Assembly: GCF_025639885.1 (NCBI RefSeq)
Contig: NZ_CP106738.1
Location: 310,001 to 374,000 of the forward strand
Direction: 5' to 3'
From: Roseovarius pelagicus
GTDB lineage: Bacteria > Pseudomonadota > Alphaproteobacteria > Rhodobacterales > Rhodobacteraceae
DNA: 64,000 bases
Part shown: piece after piece, positions 32,165 to 41,095 of the stretch
Position numbering within the stretch: the first letter of the stretch is position 1
Layout: each line of letters starts with the position of its first letter
The notes under the pieces: model-generated
What the model was told of the DNA's origin: nothing
The model's database searches: none
The model's input: only the letters and a program-made list of their open reading frames with translations
Program-made: the position numbers and the translations under genes

Positions 32165-32827
32165 ATGTTCGACTACAACTTCCACTGGCGGCCGGTCTTG
32201 AAGAGCCTGCCAGACTTGCTAGAGGCAGGCCTTACAACGCTTCAGGTTGCTGTGCTGTCGATGGTGATCGGCATCATCATCGGGCTGGTGCTGGCCTTGG
32301 CCCGTATGCATTTGCGCGGACCGTTGAAATGGTGCGCATCGATCTGGGTCGAACTGGCCCGCAACACGCCCGCATTGTTCCAGCTGTTTTTCTTCGGGTT
32401 CGGTCTGGGGGCGATTGGCCTGCATTTGTCGCCCTATACCATCGTGCTTGCAGCGCTCAGCTTTAACTGCGCAGGCTATCTGGCCGAAAACTTTCGCGGC
32501 GGATTTCAGGCCATTCCAGATACCCAAATTCGTGCAGCCCGATCATTGGGCATGACAGCTTGGCAAAGCTATACACGGATCATCATCCCGCAGGTTTTCC
32601 GCATCGTCTATCACCCGTTGACCAATCAGATGGTCTGGGCGGTGCTGATGTCATCGCTGGGGATGCTGGTCGGGTTCCGTGAACTGTCGGGCGAAACACA
32701 GGCACTGGCCAGCCGGACCTACCGGATTTTCGAGTATTTCGCCGTCACGGCTGTCATCTACTACGTGATCGTCAAAATCATTCTGGGCGCGTCGCGACTG
32801 CTGGCGACCCGCCTGTTCAAGTATTGA
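32165..32827 (+). CDS. Amino-acid ABC transporter, permease subunit 1
   Basis: The 220-residue inner-membrane protein belongs to the His/Glu/Gln/Arg permease family. It shows LEAGLTTLQVAVLSMVIGIIIGLVLALARM at the N-terminus, VELARNTPALFQLFFFGFGLG, and the EAA loop AARSLGMTAWQSYTRIIIPQVFRIV, which contacts the ATPase. It follows the binding protein by 57 bases (stem-loop between) and precedes the second permease gene by 10. Two distinct permeases with one ATPase is the normal layout for this transporter type. Confidence 0.92.
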   Translation: MFDYNFHWRPVLKSLPDLLEAGLTTLQVAVLSMVIGIIIGLVLALARMHLRGPLKWCASIWVELARNTPALFQLFFFGFGLGAIGLHLSPYTIVLAALSFNCAGYLAENFRGGFQAIPDTQIRAARSLGMTAWQSYTRIIIPQVFRIVYHPLTNQMVWAVLMSSLGMLVGFRELSGETQALASRTYRIFEYFAVTAVIYYVIVKIILGASRLLATRLFKY

Positions 32828-32837
32828 GGAGAGCCGC

Positions 32838-33500
32838 ATGGAACCGACCATTAGTTTCTTTTCCGGCTTTCAGCTCAACGATCTGTGGTTTTTGGCAGAA
32901 GCGGCATGGAAGACGCTGTTGATCTCAGTCTTGTCGATCTCGATCGGCACTGTGCTGGGCATCTTCTTTGGCTGGATTTTATACGAGGGGCGGTGGACCG
33001 CTGCCCTGACGCTTGGCCCATTGCTCGATGTTTTTCGATCCGTGCCGCTGATCATTCAGTTGGTCCTGTTCTACAACTTCGCACCGATCATCGGGCTGAA
33101 CCTTGACCCGTTCCTGTCCGGGGTCGTCATCTTGTCGATTTACTGCGCTGCTTTGGTGGCCAACGTGGCGCGTGGCGGCATGGAGGCCGTCGGCAACACG
33201 ATGCGCCGGGCGGCACGCTCGCTCGGGATGAGCTACTGGCAAGACCTGCGTTACGTGGTCCTGCCGATTGGTGGTCGGGCTGTGTTCCCTTCATGGGTCG
33301 GCGTCGCGCTTGGCGTGATGAAAGACAGCGCGCTGGTATCGGTTCTGGGCTACATTGAACTGCTCAAAGCCAGCCAGATTCTGATCACCCGAACGCAGGA
33401 ACCGCTGCTTATCCTGACACTCGCTGGCGCGTTCTACTTTGCGCTGTCATATCCAATTTCGCGCTACGCCGCGACACTCGAAAAACGGTGGGCCTCATGA
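32838..33500 (+). CDS. Amino-acid ABC transporter, permease subunit 2
   Basis: The second 220-residue permease of the importer has LAEAAWKTLLISVLSISIGTVLGIFFGW, FRSVPLIIQLVLFYNFAP and the EAA loop AARSLGMSYWQDLRYVVLPIGGRAV. It is paralogous to the preceding gene and would pair with it as a heterodimer in the inner membrane. GAGGAGAG lies upstream of ATG 32838. Its stop overlaps the ATPase start (ATGA), indicating coupling. Confidence 0.92.
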   Translation: MEPTISFFSGFQLNDLWFLAEAAWKTLLISVLSISIGTVLGIFFGWILYEGRWTAALTLGPLLDVFRSVPLIIQLVLFYNFAPIIGLNLDPFLSGVVILSIYCAALVANVARGGMEAVGNTMRRAARSLGMSYWQDLRYVVLPIGGRAVFPSWVGVALGVMKDSALVSVLGYIELLKASQILITRTQEPLLILTLAGAFYFALSYPISRYAATLEKRWAS

Positions 33501-34219
33501 TTGAAATTCGCGGACTGGAAAAATACTTTGGCACGTTGCAAGTCCTCAAAGGCATCGACCTAGATGTTCCCAAGGGCGAGGTCCTGTCCGTCATTGGCGC
33601 ATCAGGTTCGGGCAAGTCGACCTTGCTTTACTGCATCAACGGGCTGGAGCCGATACAAGCCGGTTCTGTCAAAGTTGACGGCACGGATGTTCACGCCAAA
33701 GGCACCGACATCAACGCATTGCGTCAGAAACTGGGAATGGTGTTCCAGCAGTGGAACAGTTTTCCGCATCTGACGGCGTTGGAAAACGTGGCTCTGGCCC
33801 CGAAGATCGTCAAGGGCAAGTCCAAGGCCGAAGCGCGTGATATCGCCGCGAAACGACTGGAGCATGTCGGTCTGGGTGACAAGCTAAACGTTTATCCAAG
33901 CGCGCTGTCCGGTGGTCAACAACAGCGCCTTGCCATCGCGCGGGCATTGGCGATGGAACCCGAATACATGCTGTTTGACGAGGCGACATCGGCACTGGAT
34001 CCTGAACTGGTCGGCGAAGTTCTGGACACCATGCGTCTGTTGGCCGAAGAAGGCATGACCATGATCTGCGTGACGCATGAGATGAGCTTTGCGCGGGATG
34101 TATCTGACCGGGTTGCATTTTTCCATCAGGGAGTGATCGAGGAAATCGACACGCCATCTGCAATCTTTGGCGCACCCAAGTCTGAGCACCTTCAGAAATT
34201 TCTCTCTAACATCAGGTAA
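33497..34219 (+). CDS. Amino-acid ABC transporter, ATP-binding protein
   Basis: The 240-residue ATPase has Walker A GASGSGKSTLL, the Q-loop GMVFQQWNSFPHLTALENV, signature [15 protein letters not shown], Walker B YMLFDEATSALDPE and switch His in CVTHEMSFA. This is the GlnQ/HisP pattern for polar amino-acid uptake. The start is placed at the ATG overlapping the permease stop. An in-frame GTG 3 codons earlier is possible. The racemase-like gene follows by 9 bases, so transport and catabolism appear to share one transcript. Confidence 0.94.
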   Translation: MIEIRGLEKYFGTLQVLKGIDLDVPKGEVLSVIGASGSGKSTLLYCINGLEPIQAGSVKVDGTDVHAKGTDINALRQKLGMVFQQWNSFPHLTALENVALAPKIVKGKSKAEARDIAAKRLEHVGLGDKLNVYPSALSGGQQQRLAIARALAMEPEYMLFDEATSALDPELVGEVLDTMRLLAEEGMTMICVTHEMSFARDVSDRVAFFHQGVIEEIDTPSAIFGAPKSEHLQKFLSNIR

Positions 34220-34228
34220 GTTACCGCA

Positions 34229-35260
34229 ATGCGCAGTGCGAAAGTAATCCATGTGGTGTCTTGCCATGCCGAAGGCGAGGTTGGTGATGTAATCGTAGGC
34301 GGTATCGCGCCGCCGCCCGGTGACACAATCTGGGAGCAGCGCAACTGGATCGCCGAGGATGACACCCTGCGTAACTTTGTCCTGAACGAGCCGCGCGGCG
34401 GGGTTTTTCGGCATGTGAACCTGCTGGTGCCGGCCAAACATCCGGATGCGCAAGCGGCATGGATCATCATGGAGCCGGAACATACGCCCCCTATGTCGGG
34501 GTCAAATTCAATCTGCGTGTCGACGGTCCTGCTGGATACCGGGATCATCCCGATGGTGGAACCGATCACAGAAATGACGCTGGAGGCGCCGGGCGGTCTG
34601 GTGCGGGTCCGCGCGCATTGCGCGAATGGCAAGGCTGAGCGTATTGAAGTCGAGAATCTGCCATCGTTTGCTGGCCTGCTGGATGTTCCGCTTGAAATCG
34701 AAGATGTGGGAACGATCACCGTCGATACGGCCTTTGGTGGCGACAGTTTCGTGGTTGTTGACCCAACATCGCTAGGGGTGGATTTCGACCCGGATCAGGC
34801 ACAGGCCCTCGCGCAGTTAGGGGTGAAAATCACCAATGCTGCCAATGAACAACTGGCCTTTCATCATCCCACGCAGCCGGATTGGCGGCATCATTCATTC
34901 TGTCTGTTTGCAGGGGCGTTGGAACGGGGCGAGAACGGGCTGCGCGCCAAATCGGTGGTGTCAATTCAGCCGGGTAAACTGGATCGTTCGCCCACCGGGA
35001 CGGCGGTTTCCGCCCGCATGGCCCTGTTACATGCCAAAGGTCAGATGAAGGTCGGGGATAGATTGACCGGCGTTTCGATCATCGGGTCGGAATTTCATGG
35101 CAAGATTCTGGGCGAAACGATGGTGGGGGATGTGCCCGCTATTCGGCCGCAGATCAGCGGTCGGGGTTGGGTGACAGGCACCCATCAGCACATGCTGGAT
35201 CCGAGCGATCCCTGGCCCGAAGGGTACCGGCTGTCAGACACGTGGCCGAAATACACCTGA
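34229..35260 (+). CDS. Proline racemase-family protein lacking both catalytic Cys (Ser90/Thr256)
   Basis: The 343-residue protein has the two-domain proline racemase / hydroxyproline epimerase / trans-3-hydroxyproline dehydratase fold ([48 protein letters not shown]). Racemases use two Cys. Here the first position is Ser90 ([12 protein letters not shown]) and the second is Thr256 (DRSPTGTA). Known trans-3-hydroxy-L-proline dehydratases replace the second Cys with Thr, so a dehydratase role is more plausible than racemisation, but the Ser/Thr pair leaves this open. It follows the ABC transporter operon by 9 bases. The canonical epimerase is encoded separately at 40151-41095. Confidence 0.8.
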   Translation: MRSAKVIHVVSCHAEGEVGDVIVGGIAPPPGDTIWEQRNWIAEDDTLRNFVLNEPRGGVFRHVNLLVPAKHPDAQAAWIIMEPEHTPPMSGSNSICVSTVLLDTGIIPMVEPITEMTLEAPGGLVRVRAHCANGKAERIEVENLPSFAGLLDVPLEIEDVGTITVDTAFGGDSFVVVDPTSLGVDFDPDQAQALAQLGVKITNAANEQLAFHHPTQPDWRHHSFCLFAGALERGENGLRAKSVVSIQPGKLDRSPTGTAVSARMALLHAKGQMKVGDRLTGVSIIGSEFHGKILGETMVGDVPAIRPQISGRGWVTGTHQHMLDPSDPWPEGYRLSDTWPKYT

Positions 35261-35294
35261 TTGCCAGAGGGTAGAGTTTCCGGCTCAACAGAAA

Positions 35295-35330
35295 AGGCCA
35301 CAATCCCAGCAGGTTGTGGCCTCTTGTTTT
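35295..35330. terminator. Bidirectional terminator between convergent genes
   Basis: AGGCCACAA (35295-35303) pairs exactly with TTGTGGCCT (35314-35322). CTTGTTTT follows on the plus strand, and TTTTC follows on the minus strand. It serves both the racemase-like gene and the convergent aldehyde dehydrogenase gene. Confidence 0.8.
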
Positions 35331-35350
35331 CGTTATCTGCGACCCCCTGT

Positions 35351-36862
35351 TTACAGGTCGTCTGGCAGCAGGTCTTCGGGCATATCCTGATAACAGACAG
35401 GCCGCAGGAACCGACGGATCGACAGCGTTCCGACCGACGTCGCGCCGAAATTCGTCGAGGCCGGGTAGGGGCCACCGTGCACCATCGTATCGCTAACCTC
35501 GACGCCGGTGGGGAACCCGTTGGCCAGCACGCGGCCTGCCTTGCGTTCCAAAATAGGCATGAAGCTGGCTGCATCCGTCGTATCCTCGGCGTCGACATGA
35601 ACCGTGCATGTCAGTTGCCCTTGAAGGCTGTGAGCGACCTCGCGCATCTGATCAAGCGTGTCTGCGGTTACGATCACACCAAGCGGGCCGAACACCTCTT
35701 CTGCCAGTTCTGCGTTCGCCAACCAGTCTTTTGCGGTCGTGGCGTAGAGATAAGGCATTGCGTTGCGGTTGTCGCAGCTGTTTGCCAGCAACTCTTGCAC
35801 ACCTGTGACGCTTGCGACGCGGTTCTGACCATCACGATATGCCGCCGCGATACCGTCGGTCAGCATGGTTTGCGCATCAATCTGCGACAGCGCCTCGGTT
35901 GCGTCTTTGGCGAAACTGTCGGCGTGTTTTCCCGCCAGCACGACGGCGATACCGGGATTGGTACAGAACTGTCCCGCGCCCATGGTCAGCGATCCGGCCC
36001 AGCCTTTGGCAATCGCATCACCACGATTGGCCAGCGCGCCAGAGAAGATGAACATCGGGTTCACGGACCCCAATTCGCCAAAGAACGGGATCGGTTCAGC
36101 GCGCGCGGCACATAGATCGAACAACGCACGACCACCAGCGAGTGAGCCGGTGAAACCGACGGCCTTGATCAATGGATGCTGAACCAGCGCGGATCCGACC
36201 TGACGGTTACCACCCTGGATCAGGCTGAATACGCCGGGATGGACCCCGCATTTCTGGATCGCGGCGTGGATCGCCTCGGCCACAATCTCGCTGGTGCCGG
36301 GATGAGCGCTGTGGCCCTTGACCACGACAGGGCACCCGGCGGCCAGCGCGGCAGCCGTGTCACCACCGGCGGTGGAAAATGCCAAGGGAAAATTCGAAGC
36401 ACCAAAGACGGCCACAGGACCAATCGGGCGCTGGATCATCCGCAGGTCGGACCGGGGCAGGGGTTGTCGGTCTGGCAGCGCTTCATCGTGACGCCGGTCA
36501 AGATAGCCGCCTTGCAGGATATGGCTGGCAAACAGGCGTAGCTGACCAGTGGTTCGACCGCGCTCCCCGTTCAGGCGCATCTCTGGCAGGCCAGATTCCT
36601 GTGTGCCGATCTCGGTGATTGCATCGGCCCGCGCTTCGATTTCATCGGCGATCGCGTTCAGGAACGCTGCACGCTCTTCGCGAGTGGAGTAGGCATAGCT
36701 CCAGAATGCATCTTCTGCGGCTTCGGCGGCGGCATCGACATCGCCGACACGACCAACGGCAAAGGAATGGGCCGATCCGGATGCAGGTTCTGACGAGAAC
36801 CGGGCATCACCATCCACCCAATTGCCTGCGATCAAATGTTTTCCGTGGGGTGCGAAGGTCAT
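35351..36862 (-). CDS. 2-oxoglutarate semialdehyde dehydrogenase (ALDH family)
   Basis: The enzyme would oxidise 2-oxoglutarate semialdehyde, the product of hydroxyproline breakdown, to 2-oxoglutarate. The 503-residue protein has the ALDH fold with GPVAVFGASNFPLAFSTAGGDTA (cofactor binding), general base Glu263 (FFGELGSVNPMF) and nucleophile Cys300 (MGAGQFCTNPG). These features match the ketoglutarate-semialdehyde dehydrogenase subgroup. ATG 36862 is used, because the open frame upstream overlaps a palindromic operator at 36905-36919. It is downstream of a GntR gene on the same strand. Confidence 0.92.
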   Translation of the reverse strand: MTFAPHGKHLIAGNWVDGDARFSSEPASGSAHSFAVGRVGDVDAAAEAAEDAFWSYAYSTREERAAFLNAIADEIEARADAITEIGTQESGLPEMRLNGERGRTTGQLRLFASHILQGGYLDRRHDEALPDRQPLPRSDLRMIQRPIGPVAVFGASNFPLAFSTAGGDTAAALAAGCPVVVKGHSAHPGTSEIVAEAIHAAIQKCGVHPGVFSLIQGGNRQVGSALVQHPLIKAVGFTGSLAGGRALFDLCAARAEPIPFFGELGSVNPMFIFSGALANRGDAIAKGWAGSLTMGAGQFCTNPGIAVVLAGKHADSFAKDATEALSQIDAQTMLTDGIAAAYRDGQNRVASVTGVQELLANSCDNRNAMPYLYATTAKDWLANAELAEEVFGPLGVIVTADTLDQMREVAHSLQGQLTCTVHVDAEDTTDAASFMPILERKAGRVLANGFPTGVEVSDTMVHGGPYPASTNFGATSVGTLSIRRFLRPVCYQDMPEDLLPDDL

Positions 36863-36904
36863 CAAACTCTCTTTTCTGCCTGCTAGGCTGCCGATTCCAA
36901 TTTG

Positions 36905-36919
36905 TGGATATTGTATCCA
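36905..36919. promoter_or_regulatory. Perfect operator TGGATA-TTG-TATCCA upstream of ALDH gene
   Basis: TGGATATTGTATCCA is a perfect 6+6 palindrome around TTG. It lies 43-57 bases before the aldehyde dehydrogenase start. Its position between the GntR gene end and the ALDH start suggests separate promoter control. It is the best copy of a motif that recurs in this cluster. Confidence 0.6.
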
Positions 36920-36964
36920 AAAATACAGAAGGTGCAAACACCCAAAGGTCGTAGAACCGGGATG

Positions 36965-37645
36965 TCACAGATTGTCGTCAGCCCGCTTGGCCGCCATCAA
37001 CTCCAGCAGATTTTTCTTGGTCCGTGAAATGTGGCGCGTCAAGAGGGCGCAGCCTTGTTCGGTGTTGCCCTCACGCGCCAATTCCAACAGTTCCCGATGT
37101 TCTTGTCGGGCGGGATCTCGTTGCTTCATCACGCTCAGGTGCATGCGAACGTAGCGATCAGATTGTAGGTTGATCCGTTGCAGCACATCATTGGTCAGCC
37201 CGCGGTTCGCCGCGGCATATAGGGCAGAGTGGTAATCATAGTTCAACGCGCCCCACTTGCCGACATCATCCGCATCGTAGGAGAGCTCCATCGCCTCGAG
37301 AATTCTCTCGCAGCGCTCAACATGTGGTGCCGTCATCGCAGGGATAGCCCTGCGAAACAGGTCCACTTCGATCAGGATGCGCAGGTCGAAGATCTCGCCG
37401 ATCTCGTCCAGCGAATGTTTTGTTACCGTCGCGCCCTGATTGTTGGTCAGTTGCACCAAACCTTCGGCATCAAGACGTTTCAGGGCTTCGCGGACAGGCA
37501 TTCGAGAGACGTCATACTCTTCTGCCAGCGCTTCCTGACGGATGGTGACGCCTTCTGAAAGGTCGCCGTTCAAAATTCGCTCTCGGATGTCACTTGTGAT
37601 GACATCGGGAAGGCTCTGTCGGGTTATTGATCTTTTCCCAGCCAC
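36965..37645 (-). CDS. GntR-family (FadR/FCD type) transcriptional regulator
   Basis: The 226-residue regulator has the GntR winged helix (ITSDIRERILNGDLSEGVTIRQEALAEEYDVSRMPVREALKRLDAEGLVQL) and an FCD effector domain (IFDLRILIEVDLFRRAIPAM, WGALNYDYHSALYAAANRG, EHRELLELAREGNTEQGCALL). It is the second such regulator in the hydroxyproline block, paralogous to 30489-31163. It is divergent from the pyrroline-2-carboxylate reductase gene, with TGGATA/TATCCA half-sites in the 166-base gap. Which of the two regulators binds the recurring motif is not decided by sequence. Confidence 0.88.
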   Translation of the reverse strand: MAGKRSITRQSLPDVITSDIRERILNGDLSEGVTIRQEALAEEYDVSRMPVREALKRLDAEGLVQLTNNQGATVTKHSLDEIGEIFDLRILIEVDLFRRAIPAMTAPHVERCERILEAMELSYDADDVGKWGALNYDYHSALYAAANRGLTNDVLQRINLQSDRYVRMHLSVMKQRDPARQEHRELLELAREGNTEQGCALLTRHISRTKKNLLELMAAKRADDNL

Positions 37646-37673
37646 TTTGGAAATCTCTTACAATTCTGCATTT

Positions 37674-37779
37674 TGGATATAGCTATTCGTTTCAGATTGT
37701 TTTTCCAACATATTATTGCTGTATGGTTTCGACAAAATGGGGCTGTACGGGCAAGCCATAAGGTCGTATCCATTATCCA
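37674..37779. promoter_or_regulatory. Half-sites TGGATA / TATCCA in GntR-reductase divergent gap
   Basis: TGGATA occurs at 37674-37679. TATCCA occurs at 37767-37772 and 37774-37779. No perfect palindrome is formed, but the same hexamer is repeated three times in the 166-base gap, in keeping with a regulator used across the cluster. Confidence 0.35.
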
Positions 37780-37811
37780 ATAATGCCTAATAATAACGGA
37801 AAATCAGACAG

Positions 37812-38828
37812 ATGAACCAGACCGTTAAGATCCGACTGAACGACGTTAAGACGCTGGCCCATGACATCCTGAAAGGGGCTGGATACGGCGCTGACCACGC
37901 CCAGTCCATTGCCGAAATGCTCTACACGTGCCAGCTGGATGATTGTCAGTCGCACGGTCTGTTTCGTCTCTTCATGTGTATCGACACCATTAAGGCAGGC
38001 AAAATCGACGGGCAGGCTGAACCGCAGATCACGAATCCCGGTAAGGCGATCATTCGTGCCGACGCCCGTGGGGGAATGTCGTTGTTGGCGATGCAGGCGG
38101 CGATGCCAGAGCTGATCGACAAAACCCGCGAATTCGGGGTTGCCGCAATGGCGATTAATCGCTGCTTTCATTTCTCTGCGTTGTGGCCCGAGGTGGAGCG
38201 TTTGTCTGCCGCCGGTCTGGCGGCGATAGCGATGGTTCCCAGCCATTCATGGGTGGCCCCGGCAGGCGGCACGCGTGGCACACTTGGGACCAATCCACTT
38301 GCGTTCAGTTGGCCGCGTCAGGGAAAAATGCCTTTCACCTTTGATTTCGCAACCAGTGCCTTTGCGCGTGGTGAAATCGAGCTTTACAAGCGTGCGGGCA
38401 AGCCGCTGCCAGATGGCGTCGCGATCGACAAAGAGGGCAACCCAACCAACGACCCGGACGCGGCGCTGGGTGGTGCGATGCTGACGTTTGGTGGTTACAA
38501 GGGTTCGGCCCTGTCGATTATGATCGAACTGATGGCTGGCCCGATGATCGACGATCTGACCAGTCTGGAAAGTCACGAGTTTGCCGAGGGCAAAGGTGGC
38601 GCGCCATATCATGGCGAGATTGTTCTGGCCTTTGATCCCGCACAATTCTCGGGTGGGAAACTGGCGGAAAACGATGCGCGTGCCGAACGTCTTTTTGCGG
38701 ATATCATAGATCAGGGCGCACGCCTGCCGTCGCAACGTCGCTTTGCCGCGCGCGAGCGGAATCTGCATCGCGGATATGTCGAGATACCTGCCGCGCTTCA
38801 CGAGGATTTGCTGGCGCTTCTGCCCTGA
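37812..38828 (+). CDS. Pyrroline-2-carboxylate reductase (Ldh2/malate dehydrogenase-like family)
   Basis: The 338-residue oxidoreductase belongs to the Ldh2/MDH-like (not Rossmann) NAD(P)H family, with CQLDDCQSHGLFRL, catalytic-type His in MAINRCFHFSALWP, APAGGTRGTLGTNPLAFSWP and GGYKGSALSIMIELM. Members near hydroxyproline genes reduce delta-1-pyrroline-2-carboxylate to L-proline, completing degradation of 3-hydroxyprolines. Here the partners would be aconitase X and possibly the Ser90/Thr256 protein. Malate, lactate or ureidoglycolate activity cannot be excluded from sequence, but context favours the reductase. It is convergent with the FAD dehydrogenase gene. Confidence 0.85.
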   Translation: MNQTVKIRLNDVKTLAHDILKGAGYGADHAQSIAEMLYTCQLDDCQSHGLFRLFMCIDTIKAGKIDGQAEPQITNPGKAIIRADARGGMSLLAMQAAMPELIDKTREFGVAAMAINRCFHFSALWPEVERLSAAGLAAIAMVPSHSWVAPAGGTRGTLGTNPLAFSWPRQGKMPFTFDFATSAFARGEIELYKRAGKPLPDGVAIDKEGNPTNDPDAALGGAMLTFGGYKGSALSIMIELMAGPMIDDLTSLESHEFAEGKGGAPYHGEIVLAFDPAQFSGGKLAENDARAERLFADIIDQGARLPSQRRFAARERNLHRGYVEIPAALHEDLLALLP

Positions 38829-38865
38829 TTGCAGTTGTGCAGTCTCAGCAGGGGTGAGCGCCCAT

Positions 38866-40107
38866 TCAGAACCGAGAGGGTGCGAAAGCGGCGGTTGGCA
38901 AACTGAGGCCTTCGCCGGACATCTGCGCGGATACCAGTTCTGCTGTTGCAGCGGATTGCGTCAGTCCCAAATGCCCGTGACCAAAGGCATAGAAAACGTT
39001 CGGCGCGCGCGGGGACGGGCCGATCACGGGCAGGCTGTCGGGCATCGAAGGCCGGAACCCCATCCATTGACGGCCGCCATCGGTCTGTAGACCGGGCAGG
39101 AACTTTGCGGCCTTTTGCAGCAGGATATCAGCACGCTTGAAGTTGGGCGGAAGTTTCAAACCGCCCAGTTCGACCGCCCCGCCGACCCGCACGCCGCCGT
39201 TGATACGCGACACAACAAATCCATGACTGCCAAATGTCAGATGGGTGCGCAGATCAAAAGCGCCCTCGGGCAGCGTGGTATTGTATCCACGCTCGGTTTC
39301 CAGCGGGATACGATCCCCCAATGTGCGTGCCAGATGGTGTGACCATGCGCCGGCGGCCACCACCACACGAGAGCTGTGCAAGTCGCCTGTAGCCGTTTTC
39401 AGCTTTACGTCATTTTCATCCTGCTTCAGCGCCAAAATTTCGGTCTGCTCAATTACGCCCCCCCGGTTTCGAAAGCACTGCGCCAGATGTTCGGTCCAGC
39501 GTCGGGGGTCCACGGTATTCAGCCATTCAGGCGTAAAGCCCGCATGGGTGAACCGATCAGCAAGTCCCGGCTGAATCTCAGCGATTGCGCCGGGGCTATG
39601 CAGATGTTCGAACTTCACGCCGTGTTGGCGGCGCAACTCCCATCCTTGCAGGCTCGCGCGAAACTCCTGTTCACCTTCGTAGAGCTGCAATTGCCCATCG
39701 CGCTGCATCAGAGATTCGCCATCATGTTGGATGATTTGGCGTTCCAGTGCGTCGCGCGACAGGGCATTGAGTTGCGACTGTGCCGTTAGGGATGCCGCGT
39801 AGCGATCCCGCCAACTTGCACGCCAAAACCGCAGCATCCACGGCGCAATTTTCAATGCATATGCTGGCGGAACGGACAGGGGACCAAGCGGATCAAGCAG
39901 CCATTTGGGCGCCTTCAGCATGATTCCCGGTGTTGCCAAAGGGACGATGTCGGCAAACGCAAAGGCACCCGCGCTTGCGGCGGATGCTTCGCTTGCGACA
40001 CCGGTGCGGTCGAGAACCCGAACCTTGAATCCGCAACGCTGCAATTCCAAGGCCACGCTGATGCCGATGATCCCGGCCCCGATGACCTTGACTTCGTTAT
40101 GTTCCAT
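38866..40107 (-). CDS. FAD-dependent D-hydroxyproline dehydrogenase (DadA-like)
   Basis: The enzyme would oxidise cis-4-hydroxy-D-proline to 4-hydroxy-pyrroline-2-carboxylate, passing electrons to the respiratory chain. The 413-residue flavoprotein of the D-amino-acid dehydrogenase family begins with VKVIGAGIIGISVALELQRCG (FAD Rossmann). It then has SSRVVVAAGAWSHHLARTLGDRIPLETERGYN and the C-terminal GFRPSMPDSLPVIGPSP...GHGHLGLTQSAATAELV. It is third in a leftward run after the deaminase and epimerase genes, 43 bases below the epimerase. The substrate is inferred from that operon. DadA itself prefers D-alanine. Confidence 0.9.
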   Translation of the reverse strand: MEHNEVKVIGAGIIGISVALELQRCGFKVRVLDRTGVASEASAASAGAFAFADIVPLATPGIMLKAPKWLLDPLGPLSVPPAYALKIAPWMLRFWRASWRDRYAASLTAQSQLNALSRDALERQIIQHDGESLMQRDGQLQLYEGEQEFRASLQGWELRRQHGVKFEHLHSPGAIAEIQPGLADRFTHAGFTPEWLNTVDPRRWTEHLAQCFRNRGGVIEQTEILALKQDENDVKLKTATGDLHSSRVVVAAGAWSHHLARTLGDRIPLETERGYNTTLPEGAFDLRTHLTFGSHGFVVSRINGGVRVGGAVELGGLKLPPNFKRADILLQKAAKFLPGLQTDGGRQWMGFRPSMPDSLPVIGPSPRAPNVFYAFGHGHLGLTQSAATAELVSAQMSGEGLSLPTAAFAPSRF

Positions 40108-40150
40108 TACAAATCCAAAAGAGCGGATAGCGACCTGATCAACTCAGGGT

Positions 40151-41095
40151 CTAGATATCAGATGACAGCGAAATGCCCTGTCTGTAGGGGTCGTTTTCAC
40201 GGAAAATCAACGTGCTTTCGGCCATGATATATGCTTGGCCAGTGATGCTTGGGATAACCCCACCGCCTGATCCGGTTTGATAGGACAAGCGGTAGGGGCT
40301 GCCGATCACGCTTTCCTGAACAATCTCTTGTCCCGGTTGCAGACGCCCATCCGCCGCGAGACAGGCCAACCGCGCAGAACTGCCCGTGCCGCAAGGGGAT
40401 CTGTCATAGGTGTCATCCGGGCAAAGCACGAAATTACGGCTATGAATGGATTCATCCGGTGACGCGCCCTGAAAGATCACGTGATCAATTGGCTGGCCCG
40501 CATCGCCGCCGACACCCTGCGCAATCGACGCCTCGCGAATGGCGATACCCGCGTCGGTCAGCGCGCGAATGTTCTGAACGGTAACGGCAATCGGACTGGG
40601 ATCGATGATGTAAAACCAGTTGCCCCCATATGCCACGTCGCCTGTGAACGTGCCCAGACCATCAACCGTGACCTGGACGGCGCGGCTGGTGCGGCGGCTT
40701 TCGATGTTGGTGATCGTTACGGTGTTGGGGTCGGACAAAAGTACCTCGACAACGCCTACGGGCGTTTCAATCTTGTGTCGTCCGATCCCGATCCGTCCCA
40801 GATGGGCAAGAGTCACGGCTAAACCAATGGTGCCATGCCCGCACATTCCCAGCACAGCCTCGGAATCAAAGTAGATCACGCCAGTGACGCACTCAGGGTC
40901 AACAGGCTCGACCAGAAGCGCGCCGACCATCGCGACCTGACCGCGTGGTTCCAGCATGACCGAACGATAGAAGGGTTCGTATTCGGTTGCCAGTAACTGC
41001 GCGCGCTCGGACAGTGGTCCCGTCCCGAGGTCGGGACCGCTGTCAAGGATCACGCGGGTTGGCTCCCCGCCTGTGTGGCTGTCGACTACATGCAT
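40151..41095 (-). CDS. 4-hydroxyproline 2-epimerase
   Basis: The epimerase converts trans-4-hydroxy-L-proline to cis-4-hydroxy-D-proline, the entry step of the pathway. The 314-residue protein retains both catalytic cysteines, Cys85 in LGMCGHGTIG and Cys235 in YDRSPCGTGSSA, and begins MHVVDSHTGGEPTRVI. Its Cys/Cys pair contrasts with the Ser/Thr paralogue at 34229-35260. The start overlaps the deaminase stop by 10 bases. Proline racemase shares the fold, but the surrounding hydroxyproline genes make the epimerase far more likely. Confidence 0.93.
   Translation of the reverse strand: MHVVDSHTGGEPTRVILDSGPDLGTGPLSERAQLLATEYEPFYRSVMLEPRGQVAMVGALLVEPVDPECVTGVIYFDSEAVLGMCGHGTIGLAVTLAHLGRIGIGRHKIETPVGVVEVLLSDPNTVTITNIESRRTSRAVQVTVDGLGTFTGDVAYGGNWFYIIDPSPIAVTVQNIRALTDAGIAIREASIAQGVGGDAGQPIDHVIFQGASPDESIHSRNFVLCPDDTYDRSPCGTGSSARLACLAADGRLQPGQEIVQESVIGSPYRLSYQTGSGGGVIPSITGQAYIMAESTLIFRENDPYRQGISLSSDI

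Noticed and set aside
40151..41095. Proline racemase
   Set aside because: It shares the fold and Cys/Cys pair, but its operon partners are hydroxyproline-specific enzymes, so 4-hydroxyproline epimerase is preferred.
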